This document shows positions 37,850 to 50,700 of a DNA stretch of 64,000 nt, piece after piece. The translations under genes were made by a program, and so were the position numbers. The notes under the pieces are model-generated. The model was given only the letters and a program-made list of their open reading frames with translations. It ran no database searches and was not told where the DNA came from. The DNA comes from Sphagnum magellanicum (Eukaryota > Streptophyta > Sphagnopsida > Sphagnales > Sphagnaceae): contig CM038921.1 in assembly GCA_021904315.1 (NCBI GenBank), forward strand, positions 8,834,146 through 8,898,145, read 5' to 3'. The stretch's first letter is position 1. Each line of letters begins with the position of its first letter.

Positions 37850-38767
37850 TAACTTGTGATTGTGATCATGGACAAAAGAGAAGTTGTTAATGAACCATAT
37901 GAGAGTTTTTGGCTATGATGCATACATTCATGTTTTGAAGGAGTTTCAAAAAAAGATAAATTCCAAAAGTGTGAATGGAATGTTCATGGGCTACAATTCA
38001 ATTAGCAAAGCATATCATGGTTAAAAGACAAAAGGAGGATTGACAAAAATCATGACATCACTTTTAGTGATGTTAAGCCAAAATCCAAACAAAGATGCAT
38101 GGGTCATGAAATCTTCAACATTAATGAACCAACTTTAGAAGCTTTAAAATCAATCTTGGTGCAAATGCCAATAGTAGTGGGTCACAACCACTAGCAATAA
38201 TGGAAATGCAAGCATCAACATAGACTTTCATCCCTATTGATGTTGTAAATGAAATTGAACAATTGGGCCAATGGGAGGTCATAGAAAACACACAAAGACA
38301 CCAAGCAAATAGGAGGTTAGGAAATTTTTTAGACCTCACATGTGGGAGTTGGACAAAACAAGCAATCAACCACTTAAGGAAATAAGAGCAATGGTGTAGA
38401 TATTGAAGAGTTAAAACTTCAAAGTAAGAAGAAAACAAAGTTGTATGGTGATTAGTTCTACCTCGAAAAGACCAAAACATGTGTAGTAATACAACAACAT
38501 CACATGTCATAAGAGCCATCAAGTTTTCATTAATTCAAAAAATAAAGTAAAATGGCTTGAGGCCACACATGAAAAATTCAAGTCTCTTATGGAAAATGAA
38601 ACATGGGTTCTTGAAGAATTGCTTTTAGATGAAAGAAGATTAATTGCAAATGGGTTTACAAATTGAAATACAATGCAACAAGAGAAGTCAACATATATAA
38701 AGTTAAATTATGTGCTAAAGGTTACCCCAAAGGAAATGGAGTTGACTATACAAAAATATTCTCACTA

Positions 38768-39387
38768 CAGTAAACTCTCTCTAAACTAATACTGTGTAAA
38801 CTAATATTCTCTCTAAACTAATATGCGGGCATAGGCCCGTGGCGGGCCTCATACTTAATCTAATAATTCTCCATAAACTAATATTCAATATTTTTTTCCG
38901 GTCCCATAGCATTTTATAAACTAATACATCATACATACACGAACCTTGTCCGTCATAGTGGTATGAAAAGTTCCTTTTTGCGGCATTGTTCTGCTCCTAC
39001 TTTTGGGGAAAGGGTTTGGACAAAATTGACCAACTTACTGCCCACAACCCCTTTTTATAGAGCGAAGGAGGGTATTCTGAAAATACCTAGAGTGCAGCTT
39101 TCCACAACCTCACTTTCTGCCAAAATTTCTACCACTCATGTCATATGATCTTCTACATGCTTCTTTGATCCTCCACCAAGCTCCACAAGGTTCTGTTACC
39201 TTCCCCAATGATCCATGACCTTCTACTAACCTCCATGACCTTCCATGCTACTCTGGCAGGTTCCGGAATGATTTTTGTTACCCCCCATATAATTTGTGTA
39301 AACTAATATCCTCCATAAACTAATATCTTCCATAAACTAATATCTTCCGGCCGGTCCCAAGGATATTAGTTTAGAGAAAGTTTACTA
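38768..39387. mobile_element. Emigrant-like (pogo class) MITE inside copia
   Basis: Inverted ends of about 26 bp begin CAGTAAACT and carry TCTCTAAACTAATA, resembling the CAGTAAAACCTCTATAAATTAATA-type ends of Arabidopsis Emigrant/Lemi1. The last base of the right end is changed. It is flanked by TA duplications (38,766-38,767 and 39,388-39,389). Removing it restores the copia reading ...FSLMMKFDSF..., which proves the insertion. TAAACTAATA is repeated several times just inside both ends, as expected for subterminal transposase-binding repeats. At 620 bp it has no transposase. Confidence 0.9.
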
Positions 39388-39670
39388 TAATGATGAAATT
39401 TGATTCATTTGGAATTGTTTTATGAATTGTAACTATAAAAAACGTCAATATCATGCAATTTGATATTAAAGCAACTTTCTATATATGGCAACATTGAGAA
39501 GGAGATTTTTATGGAATAACCTTGTGGGTTTGAAAATGCAAACAACCCAATTGTAATTTATAAATTCATGAAAACCCTTTATGAATCGAAGTAGTCAAGC
39601 CACATGTAGAACAAATGTTTTGATAACTTCTTCATGACTATTGTTAGAAATCTTCTCCTATGTAATCATC

Positions 39671-41589
39671 CAATTTGTGATTATATGTGATTATCTATCA
39701 TTTGCAACTATGTTTTATCATTTTTACAACTACTCACCGTACTTTTAAAATTGCTATTTATTTTGTGATTATGATGCAAATACAAAATTGCACATCTTTT
39801 CATATCAATTAATTCATTCAATTTTTCATCCAAGAATAGGCTCATATGTTCATTTAATCATAAAATTAGTTACAATTCAGCTATTTCTTATGGTGTAATT
39901 ATACATTTAATGTACATTAAAATATTGTGAACTACATTAAGAATATATTTAGCTTGTATTCAATGTATATTAAACATGTTTTGACACTACAACAAAAGAT
40001 GTCTCTATATGCTAAATGATTTCAATGGATTTTGAATGAATTCACTAGTTGTAGTGAACAATACTTAGTAAGGAAACAATAAATTCATTGGTCTAATGGA
40101 CAAGGATTAATGAATTGCACCCACATTTTGTAGTAGTGTAAACATATTTAATATATTTAGTTCATAGTCAAAGTATATTAAACATATTTAACTTGTAATC
40201 ATGGTATATTAAGAAATTTAATTTATATCACGATACAAAATTAAGCACATATTTGTTCATATTATGAAAATATTAGAAAAAAAGTTCATTTTGATTTTAT
40301 ATCATTTGTTTCAAAATATACCATGTATTTTAAAGTATGATTGAATAATAGTTGCAAGGTTATATTAATATGATATAATCATCATATTAAACAAATATTA
40401 ATTATTGATAAAAAATTACTACCAACTAATTGTTTAGTTGGTATCACCTATGAAATAATTGATATTACTTAATCACTTCATTAAATTTTAATTAATACAA
40501 ACCAATATATAAATTTTGATTATTTAATTATTTATCTCAAAAATAATAATTCATTAATTGATTAATTATTTAAAAATATGAAATAATAGTTAGTTAATTA
40601 AAACTTATTTCATATTTATCTAATAAGTTAATAAGTAGATAAATTCATATTTAGTATTTATTATTTAATAAAAATTTCAATAATTTATTAAATATTAAAT
40701 AATTATTTACTTAATTAATATGAATTAAATAATTAGACTTAGTAACTATTTATTAATCTAAATTCAGATCATCAATTATCTGATAATTATTTAGTAAATA
40801 ATTATTTGATAATTATCTGACATTTATTTTTTTAAATGAATTTTCAAATAATTATTTCAAATAATTAATTCACATTTAAAATTATTAAATAATTATGTAT
40901 TTAGTTTTATAATTTACAAAATAAAAAACAAACACAAACCATGCGGAAAAATCATTCTTTAGTTGTTCAATTTGCAATTAAAGTGTAACTAAAATATTTA
41001 ACCCATATCTTTTGTCTTGAAACTCATCTCACAAACTATTTAAAAAAGGTTTTTTTCCTTATGTTCTCACATTAAAACATATATGTCATTTTGGGATGAA
41101 TTCAAAAAAGCTTAACCTTAAAAACAAACCAAAAGTCACCATGTAATTTTCCAACTCACCTACCCTTTTACCTTCCTACTTATTTGCCTACCTAAGTAAA
41201 GAAATAGGTCTTACTTTTGTACTTAAATAAGTAAGTAGATATTTGTTATTAATTTTTTTCAAATTTTAGTTGATTTGCTAGGTAGCATTTTTCAATTATG
41301 CCACGTGTCATAAATAAAAGCATTAAAATTGAACAATCATAATGAAAAACTTTTACTTAATTTTTTTTGGAAATGCACAAATTATGCCCATGTGTAATTG
41401 GTTATTAAAGTAATTACCCATGGTGATGATTAGTTACAAAAGTTATATAATCAAAAAATATGGTTGACCGTAAACCCATCCATGTGCATTGTGTTGATGT
41501 GATGTTTAAGTCATGTTTGCAATTACATGTTAGGTGTGACTAGAATTAATTGTGGGGATCATTGACAATTAGATTTTAATCACAAATTG
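39671..41589. mobile_element. Possible 1.9-kb AT-rich insertion in copia
   Basis: The copia reverse transcriptase stops matching after about 39,640 (CFDNFFM) and resumes near 41,615 (VDYGLVAS), so roughly 1.95 kb has been inserted. Near its edges lies a perfect 13-bp inverted pair, CAATTTGTGATTA at 39,671 and TAATCACAAATTG ending at 41,589. A 4-bp ACTA occurs at both edges (about 39,637 and 41,612) and could be a target duplication. The two sets of borders disagree by about 25-30 bp. No coding capacity was seen; the centre (40,300-40,900) is almost pure A/T. Confidence 0.5.
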
Positions 41590-42660
41590 AAGTCACAAAT
41601 AAGAGTGTTTTTACTAGTGGATTATGGGCTTGTGGCAAGCCCTAATGCATGTGTCTATTATAAAAATATTGAGCCAATCATCTTTCTAACCATCTTTTTA
41701 GATGAATGGTTTGATTTAAATGATTATGACATTGTAGACAACATCTTTGGATTATATGAAAGGTGCATTCAAGATCAAATATGTTTGTGGGTTTGCACAT
41801 CAATAAAGATCACCTCAGGAAGATCTTGAAGATTAATTAGATGACATACCTTGTTATGAAAAAGTTGCACAAGTTTGGGTATGAAAATTGTCATGTCGTC
41901 ATTATACTTGCAAATCAAGAAATCTTTGTGATGAGATTATTAACAAGTGAAACAAAGAGGAACTTGAAAATTTTCCCTACAAAGAGATTCTTGAGAGCAT
42001 CCAATTTGTTACCATTGGGTCAAGACTAAACAACTCATACTCCATTGGAAGTGCTAGCATATTTGGTGCCAAACCAAAGAAGGCACATTGCCAAGTTGTC
42101 TCCAAAATCATGAAGCATTTCAAGGGTGCATCGAATCTTGCTTTAACATATGGTGAAAGCTTTCAAAATAATGTCTTCATTGCATATAATGACATTAACT
42201 ATATTGTCAATGACATCGACAACAAAAAAAATCGCAGTAAGGTACCATCCTTTCTTTTTGAGTGGAGATCCAATTGCATGGACTAGTAGGAAGCAACCAT
42301 GCATTACCAATAATGTAACTCAAACAAAGTACATAACAATAAGCACAACTACCAAAGAAGTGATATGAATGAGGACATTCCTCACATCCATTGAATGCCC
42401 ACAACTTTGGCCAACTTGGCTATATTGTGACAATTGGTCATGCATCAAACTAGTGCATAATCTAAAGTCCCTTAGAAGGACCAAGCATATCAATGTGGTG
42501 TTTCACATTAGTTGTGGGGGACTATCAACATTGTTTATATTGGAACCAATGATCAAAAAGTTGACATCTTGACTGGGGTTTTAACAATAAAGAAGTTTCA
42601 ACATATGAAGAGTCTTTTAGATCTCACCAATGTTTAAGCTTAGTTAGGGATTGACATGTA

Positions 42661-42972
42661 TTGAGTGGGAGTTTTGCATGTAGGACATGCTTGTAGGTGA
42701 TATAGTCACCCTTAGTGGCAATCACCTTTCCTAGCAACACCCTTCTTAACACGAGAGATCTAGTGGAACAAAATACTTAGGAGCTAAGAGAGATGAGTTC
42801 TTTCTCTTTTTCTTTTGTCATTGCACCTTGTATACCAATACAAGATTGTTGGGCCAATACCTTAGTCCTAGGGTTTAGTGTTTGCTATAGAGTGTTCATG
42901 AAGTTGATTGCTCTTGTTATCTAGAAACTATATGTATGTACCATTTCCATTCTTATCAATACAATTACACTC
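42661..42972 (+). repeat. Probable 3' LTR remnant of the copia element
   Basis: Directly follows the RNase H relic and a purine-rich tract. It has LTR-like content (a ctctttttcttttgtcattgcacc segment and a terminal tatcaatacaattacactca ending in CA). No matching 5' LTR was found, so the borders are approximate and the call depends on position. Confidence 0.4.
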
Positions 42973-43309
42973 AGATATTGTTCTAAGACTTTGTCACAAG
43001 TCTTTGTGAACAAACAATGAGTGTAATGTAGTCCTTTCTGATGCCAAATGTAAGCAATTTTTCGAAATCTGGAGACTATGAATGTCAACCTAGGATGCCT
43101 GTCAAGTAGCAAGCATGTCAATGCAGATTCTCTCTGTATTGACATTGCCCCATTTGATCTCTCCATGTTTCTTCTTTTTATGAGCTGTTCTCTACTTCAG
43201 CCTTTTCACTCAAGCATCAAAATCATTGAGAATCTTCAACCTCAATGGCAAGTAGTATATATGATTCAATCCATTTGGAATTTGACAAATTTGCTTTCTT
43301 TTGATGTTG
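42973..43309. other. Flank of the MORC pseudogene
   Basis: An open frame runs from 43,078 into the first recognised MORC exon, but the residues before GGIDHVHVHPRFLH do not match any MORC part I recognise. It may be an intron or an unrecognised 5' exon. Confidence 0.35.
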
Positions 43310-46300
43310 GGGGAATTGATCATGTGCATGTGCACCCAAGATTTTTGCATTTGAATGCAATCAATCATAGATGGGCATTGGGAGGTAATGTTTGCATGCC
43401 ACAGATTGTTAATGGATAGTCGGCTTAAAACCTTTGAGGAGAAATTGGGTAACTTGAGGCAACAACTCTGAAGGATTGCTAGTTGCAAAGAAATCTCCTC
43501 TCTTTCTTGCAGTTGAAATGTTTGGTATTCATCTGGCATTGCTTCTTGGTTGCTCATCTTTGGATTGATGCCAGAATTTTCTATGGTGGATTTGTAGGGT
43601 TTAGAACTGGTGTCATTTGGGAGGAATTAGCTTAACAATGAGTTTTCAGGTTGCAACTGTTGTTGAGCTTCTGGACAATGCTCTGGATAAGGTGATACCC
43701 AAATTTGCTAATCCATCAAACACATCACTAATCCAATCTTGAACCTCAGAAATGAAATTGATTATGCACATTACTGTTCATGGTCAGTAGGATCCTCAAA
43801 GGTGGACTGTAAAATGACGGTAATGGACCAACTACTGATCATTATATAGTTTCTCACATTCTTGTTAAATGAGATGAGTTTGGAATAGTCTTTGTTGCAA
43901 TGGAGAGAAGGCTAAAAGGTTGCATGAAGGCTAAAAGGTTGCATGTACTCATCTTCAAGTTTTTGGAGGGGAGCTGTGGAAGTTTATTACAGATTTATAG
44001 CTCAGAGAAAATATAATAGATGGATATCTTAGTTTTCAGCTTCATGTTCACACACATGGTGTGCCTGATGTGTTATGACAGAATCAGTCGGGATGTTTTC
44101 TGGTGCATTATATTCGCATTTCAGGAGGAATGTGTTGTACATGTGTTCAAGGGTTTAATACTGATATCCTGATATAAAATTTTAGGCTGAAGCTAAATTT
44201 CTAAGAGAGGATTTTGTGAAATGCAGGCTGCAAATGGTGCCACTTATGTAAGTGTTGACGATATGGGATCCAAGATCTGGTGCACCCATGCTAATAATTG
44301 AAGGCAAGGTTGCATTATACAAAGCTGCATTTATCACCTGCCTGTTTTGGTTGTGATGGTTCTGGGTGTAGGGCTTAGCATGTTACATAGTCTGTGTGTC
44401 CTGGCTTTTGTTCTTGCAGATGATGGCGATGGAATGAACCCCAATTGCATGCAGCAATTATGCATGTCATTGGGCTTTTCAGCAAAGAGCAAAAGCACAA
44501 ACACCATTGGTGAATGTGAGTGCTTTTCCCAAGGGTTTAACATTGTTCAGCATTAGGATTATGAACTGGACAATAGTATCCTATTGTTGCCATTTGCATC
44601 TGTTTATACATTTCCTTTCATAGCCCTCCTTCCTCTTTGACACAAACTCAATTTTTCTTTGACTCTGTGTCAACACCATCATGGACAATTCTTATGGATA
44701 TATGCTGATTCCACTATGATGGTGTGCCCATGGTGTGCAATTGCAACCCTGAAAGTAACAGCAACTCCCCTGACAGTAATGTGCAGATGGATGTGGTTTC
44801 AAGATGAGTACTATGTGCCTTGGGGCTGATGTGCTGGTATTTTCATGATCAGTTCAGAATGGCCACAGGTATATAAAACCAATGATCTCACCTGCCAGTA
44901 TCATTGACTTCAATCAACCTGGCATCTTAGTCTATCATGATATATGATGGTTCAGACTTCAGAGCTACTGCCTACAGGCATTTGTCCATATGCATGTATA
45001 GGGTCCAAGCTCGAAGCTGAGGTCTGACCATAAGACATGTCTTGCAACATCATCATCAACAGGTTCGATGTTGTGGGTTTCTTTAAAGATGGTGGCAGAG
45101 GTAAGGCTGTAGAGTTTTTAGCTGACTTGGGAATCAATTCCTTCTTTGCAGGGCTGCCACTCAGAGCATTGGTATGCTATCTTTCACTTTTTTATGTCAA
45201 ACAGGACATGATGATATGGTCGTTCGAATGGTACATCATGCCAAAAACTCTCTTTGAATGCCTGAATCGAATTCAAACATCAGCTGATTATGAGATCCAT
45301 TGAAATGGGCATAGTGCAGGTAGATTACGAGGTAGATAGGAGGTGTGGAAGCTGTTCAGGACCAGTGGCAGTGACTGGACACATAACCTGAACACCATCC
45401 TGCACTGGTCTTCTTCATTGTCTGAAGAGGATCTCTTTGACAGGTCTGTTGTTTTTGCTCTTGCTCTTTTTTCAATCATTCAGAATTTCTGCAGAGCCTC
45501 CAGGATTCAATCAGCAGCATGGGTATCATGGTATTGGTATTGTTGCTACCTAAATCAGTTCAACTTTAGACACTAGAACTTTGATGTTGTACCTTTTGCT
45601 ATGAAAGACTTGTGGGGATTCAGTAAGCTTTGTCTGCAGATGTTTGCATTTGAGATGCAGATTCAGTGACAAAATAACGTTCCTCTACATATGTGCAGTT
45701 TGCAGGAATGAAGCAGCAGGGGACAGGAATCATGGTATTGTACAGCCTATGGGAAGATGACCAGGGTCAGCTTGAGCTTGACTTTGATGCTGACCAATAT
45801 GTGAGTTATCCACATGTCTCAGACTGTTCCTTTTGTTGGTTTTCACCTATGATTTAGAGTGTGAGTTGTTGTCATAACTTCCATGACTGCTCAGTCTCCT
45901 GAGAAGACTATCAGCATTAAGCTAAAAACTGTGAGGGCTCTAATTACCATTTCAATGATCAGGACAGTCAAATCAGAGGAGCAAATCTTGATGAGAAGAC
46001 TATCATGCTTGCCCTCCATTACCCAAACTCCATGCACTATCTCACTTACCACACTCTTTACGGAAATGCTGTGGTTCCTTGTACATTAGAAATGAATCAG
46101 AGGATAAAATTTTGGGTTACAGTTTCTTTTAAGAAAACAGATCCAATGATAATTTCTTTAACGAATTTTCTCTTTGATGATTTATGCATGTTTTAAGAGG
46201 TTGTTCAATCTGACAACTGTTGATGGCACCTGCATTGCACCGAGCTATGTGGCAATATTGTACTTGCAGCTTCCTCCAGACTTCAAAATCATTCTTCAGG

Positions 46301-47010
46301 GACATGAGGTTCAGCACCATAGGCTGGTTGATGATCCTATATATGCCCACATGAGCTCACATGCAGATCCCAGGGTGGTGTTGAGCATGTCATGACAGAA
46401 AGTGATGTATGAAAGCTTCACTCTCTCTGGGTTGGTGGCCTTGACCTGAAACTCTAATTTTGGTTTTGGATTAGAGCTGATGGCTTACAGTTTACTGTTG
46501 AATGCTAACCATTCAATGCTCTTTTAGTTCAAAGGAGAGTTTTGATGGCTAATGGTTTACCATTATGGATTACTGCTGAGGATTAAGGTATGACATATGA
46601 AGCATTATGTTGCCATCTGCATTTTTGAAGCCATTTTGGAAGATCCGGAACTGTACAGGCAGTGATAGGCAAGGCATAGTTGGTGAGCTTTGCTTCTAAC
46701 TTGGGTACCTCCACAATGAAAGCTACATGTTTCATCCCATTAGCAAAATCTATACGTTCCACAAGAGTCCATAACTTGCTTATTCCACAATTGCATTCTG
46801 TAACCCAAGGGGGTGATGCCTTTTATTTTTCATTGGGATTACAAAGTTGGGTACATGTTTCAGGGGTTCATTCAGGCATATTTTTGCTGATTGAACATTG
46901 TGGGGTTGCAGGAGTGCTGGAGGTCAACTTTGTGCAACCTGCTCATGACAAGCAAGGAATTGAATGCACAACCATTCTGGCACGTCTGGAGTCTTGCTTG
47001 CTGCAGATGT
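43310..47010 (+). pseudogene. MORC-family GHKL ATPase pseudogene
   Basis: About twelve exon remnants lie in MORC order with GT-AG remnants. HPRFLHLNAINHRWALG ends at 43,384. VATVVELLDNALDK is 43,650-43,691 (GHKL motif I, conserved Asn). GATYVSVDDM is 44,227-44,303. DDGDGMNPNCMQQLCMSLGF is 44,420-44,515 (motif II). GFKMSTMCLGADVLVFS is 44,787-44,868. SFTFLCQTGHDDMVV is 45,152-45,230, and SDWTHNLNTILHWS lies within 45,320-45,443. LWEDDQGQLELDFDADQY ends at 45,800; IRGANLDEKTIMLALHYPNS is near 45,970. YVAILYLQLPPDFKIILQG is near 46,245, KPFWKIRNCTGSDRQG near 46,628, and PAHDKQGIECTTILARLE near 46,938. Breaks include TGA at 44,846 (Arg codon in relatives), frameshifts near 44,262 and 45,340, an out-of-phase first junction and a GC donor at 44,304. 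Intact members act in RNA-directed silencing and defence. Confidence 0.93.
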
Positions 47011-47240
47011 TTGTTCATCTCATGTGGGATAAAAAAAAGCAATGCATTCTTCTTGCGCAAGCATTTTGTTGATGCTTAGCTCAAAGGCAAGAAGTCTTTT
47101 TTCGCCATAAACTTGTAGCCAATTTTTTTTTTTTTTTTTTTTTGCTACAGGTGGGTGTCTGTTTTCTGTCTATAGCCAATAACGTGTCACATTCAAAATT
47201 CTTATAACATTTTACAATTTTCTTTGAGGAAGGCCATTAC

Positions 47241-47281
47241 TAGGCTTTTGTTTACTGGGGGTTCGAATCCCTTTCTTTCCA
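47241..47281 (+). tRNA. trnS-GGA: Partial plastid trnS-GGA (3' half) in nuclear DNA
   Basis: TAGGCTTTTGTTTACTGGGG and GGTTCGAATCCCTTTCTTTCC match the variable arm, T-loop and acceptor 3' strand of plastid tRNA-Ser(GGA). The 5' half and anticodon arm are absent; the preceding bases (agaggaaggccattac-like) do not match. It stands tail-to-tail with rps4, exactly as in the plastid genome. Not functional. Confidence 0.85.
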
Positions 47282-47608
47282 TTTTTCTATTTCTTATACC
47301 GCTATCACAATAGGTATTAGTAATATTATTAATTAGTAATATTCTTAGTTTGGTTTTATTTGACTTTAACAAAATAAGATCAGTATACGAAGATATAGAT
47401 AAATAATTTTATTTTTTTTAATTTATCATATTCGCTACTTCCCCAACCGAAATATATGGGGAAGAGCAAGCATAAAATTTTGATTGGTGATCAACAAAAA
47501 AAAATCAGGATTTTTTTTTTAATTATTTGACGAAATACAATATTTCGATTCGTCTACTCATCTAGTAAAAAATAAAATAAAATTAGACTTTTTTTTCTCC
47601 AATCTAAT

Positions 47609-47950
47609 TTAAGCTTGGCAAGAGTAGTATTCTACAACTAATAATTCATTTATTTTTAAACCAATCAATTCACGATCTATTATTTGATTCACCAATCCCT
47701 TTTTTTGTGAAGAGTCAAGAGTCAAATGATTTGGTGTTTTATAAACTTGAAAATAATCCATACTTCTCGTAATTATAGCTTGAGATTTTTGCCGATCCTT
47801 TATAGTAACAAAATCTTGGGGTTTACAGCAATAACTCGATATATTTATAGTATGATCGTTTACTAATATATGTCTATGATTTACCAATTGTCTTGCTTGG
47901 AGAATAGTGGGAGCCATACCTAATTGGAAAATCACATTATTTGGGCGCAT
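47609..47950 (-). pseudogene. rps4: Plastid rps4 C-terminal fragment (NUPT)
   Basis: 113 codons matching the C-terminal 55% of plastid ribosomal protein S4: [35 protein letters not shown] and [20 protein letters not shown], ending [11 protein letters not shown]. The frame is open, but the N-terminal 90 or so residues are missing. Upstream of 47,950 the sequence stops resembling rps4, so the break lies there. The spacer to trnS-GGA (47,282-47,608) is in plastid order. Substitutions such as Arg to Cys in the last residues suggest C-to-T decay. The whole insertion spans about 47,241-47,951. Confidence 0.92.
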
Positions 47951-48285
47951 TACAGCAGATCTATACTAGGCGAGAACAAATGTTTAGTAAGCAACATTAA
48001 ATGCTCTAAACCAATGAAGATTCACCACATGTAAAAGTTGAGCCAACTCAACAAGGATGTCTCACAAATAGACAAGGTGATAACTATGCTCAATAGAAAG
48101 CAAGCAAATATTTTTTTACTCCACCACAATAAAGTCGATTGCAAGAAATACTTTAAAATTTCTTTTAAAATAAGACTCAATAAAAAAGAAAAAGAAAACC
48201 AAAAAGACAACCTTGTTTAACATGTTCAAAAGTCAGTACAAACTATAAAAATTGTCTACGTTGTGAAAGAATCAAACACACATGC

Positions 48286-48322
48286 AAGCCATATGATGGA
48301 AAGACTATCATGTACGGTTACG
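48286..48322 (+). ncRNA. Possible organellar group II intron scrap
   Basis: The text aagccatatgatggaaagac and tatcatgtacggttacg resembles the conserved organellar group II intron element GAGCCGTATGA...ATGTACGGTT, with a few changes. It stands about 80 bp before the cox1 fragment. Only this short piece could be recognised, with no domain V seen. Confidence 0.35.
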
Positions 48323-48343
48323 ATTATAAGTGATGTGCACTAA

Positions 48344-49489
<1,146 letters not shown>

Positions 49490-50700
49490 TTCATAGTTTT
49501 TTTGGGACCTCTTCATTCTTCTTTCTTTGGTTTTCCTTCTTTCTTTGTTTTTTCTTTTTGTTTTCTGTTTTGTGTAGCTTTATTTGAGATTTTTGCGACT
49601 TCTTTGTATTTTTTTCTCCTTTTTTGTTTTTTATTTTGTGTCTTTATTTGAGGTTTTTGTGGTCTCTTTGTTCTTCTTTTAGTTTTCTCTTTTTTTTTTT
49701 TTTCTTTTGTGTGTATGTTTTGAGTTCTGTATGTGCGGAGTTGTGGAAGAAGACAAAAGCAACCAAAAGAAAAAAAAAAAAAAGGGAGAGAGATGAAAAG
49801 GAAGAGCCACTAAAAGAGATGAGTCTCTTACAATCTAGCCCCTACCAACCAACAATGGTAGTACAGGTTTGTTGCCATCATGATGAGCTCTTGTTTGCAG
49901 TAAAGGTTTGCTACTTTCACCAAGATTTTTTTATTTCTTTTTGAAAAAAATAAATTTTAATTTATTTCTCTTATTTCCATTTTTTTTGTTGTTATTTTTT
50001 TTAATATCTTTTTTTGGCATTTCAATTTTTTCTTTTATTCTCTTTAGTTCTTGTTTTTTGTATTTTTTGGTAATTTTTTTAATTCTGGTTTTGTATTTCT
50101 TTTTATATTTTTTATACCTTTTTTTTAAAAATTTCTATCTTGTTCATTTTTTTGTTTTTTTTTCCTGGTTTTTTGGGGGGTTTTTTTTTTTTAATCTTGG
50201 TTTTTTCTTGGATTTTTACCCCTTTTATTTCTTTTGCTTTTTTTCTTTTTTTCTGTACTTTAAAATTCTGGTTTTATATTTCTTGTTTCTTTTTCTTTTT
50301 CTGTAATTAAAAAAATTATCTTGTTTCTTTTTTTGTTCTTTTTGGTTTTTTTTTTTTTTTGGTACTTCTTGAAAATTTTTGTTTTATATTTCTTGATTTA
50401 ATTATTTTTTCATTTTTTAGTTTTAAAAATATATTTTTCTTTCTCTTTTTTTTTTCCTAGTTATTTTAAGTGGTCTTTTAATAAATTTTTGGGGGTTTTT
50501 TAATTTATGTTTATCTAGGTTTTTTTTTCTCAATTTTTGTTGTTTCTCTTTTCTTTTCTTTTTTGTCTTTTTTTTGGTGATTTCTGAAAATCTTATTTAT
50601 TTCTACTTTTTCTTGTTGGTTTTTTTTTTCCCCCTATTGTTTTCTCAATAGTATTTTTGGGGTTTGAAATCTTAATTATTCTTTTTGTTTCTATTTTGTG
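49490..50700. repeat. 1.2-kb T-rich (pyrimidine-biased) low-complexity tract
   Basis: The plus strand is dominated by T with interspersed C and G (ttttctttttgttttc-type text), interrupted only by about 49,730-49,910. Long hydrophobic frames here (for example 49,908-50,306, almost only Phe/Leu/Ser) result from the T bias and are not genes. Confidence 0.85.

Larger units (their letters stand above)
37850..42660 (+). pseudogene. Ty1/copia polyprotein relic, interrupted twice
   Basis: Motifs appear in copia order. GYNSISKAY near 37,990 is the integrase C-terminal GY.S..KAYR. WLEATHEKFKSLMENETW near 38,556 is the start of reverse transcriptase, followed by LCAKGYPKGNGVDYTKIFS near 38,710. After the MITE, MMKFDSFGIVL and NIMQFDIKATF continue it near 39,390-39,480. 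After a second insertion, GLVASPNACVYY resumes near 41,620. The RNase H region has DPIAWTSRKQPCI, LYCDNWSCIKLVHN and RTKHINVVFH near 42,270-42,510. Many stops and frameshifts occur. Expected after this are a polypurine tract (tattgagtgggag at 42,658) and the 3' LTR. Confidence 0.85.

Noticed and set aside
49624-50306. Two frames of 106 and 132 codons rich in Phe, Leu and Ser
   Set aside because: They are produced by the T-rich tract and have no domain or realistic composition.
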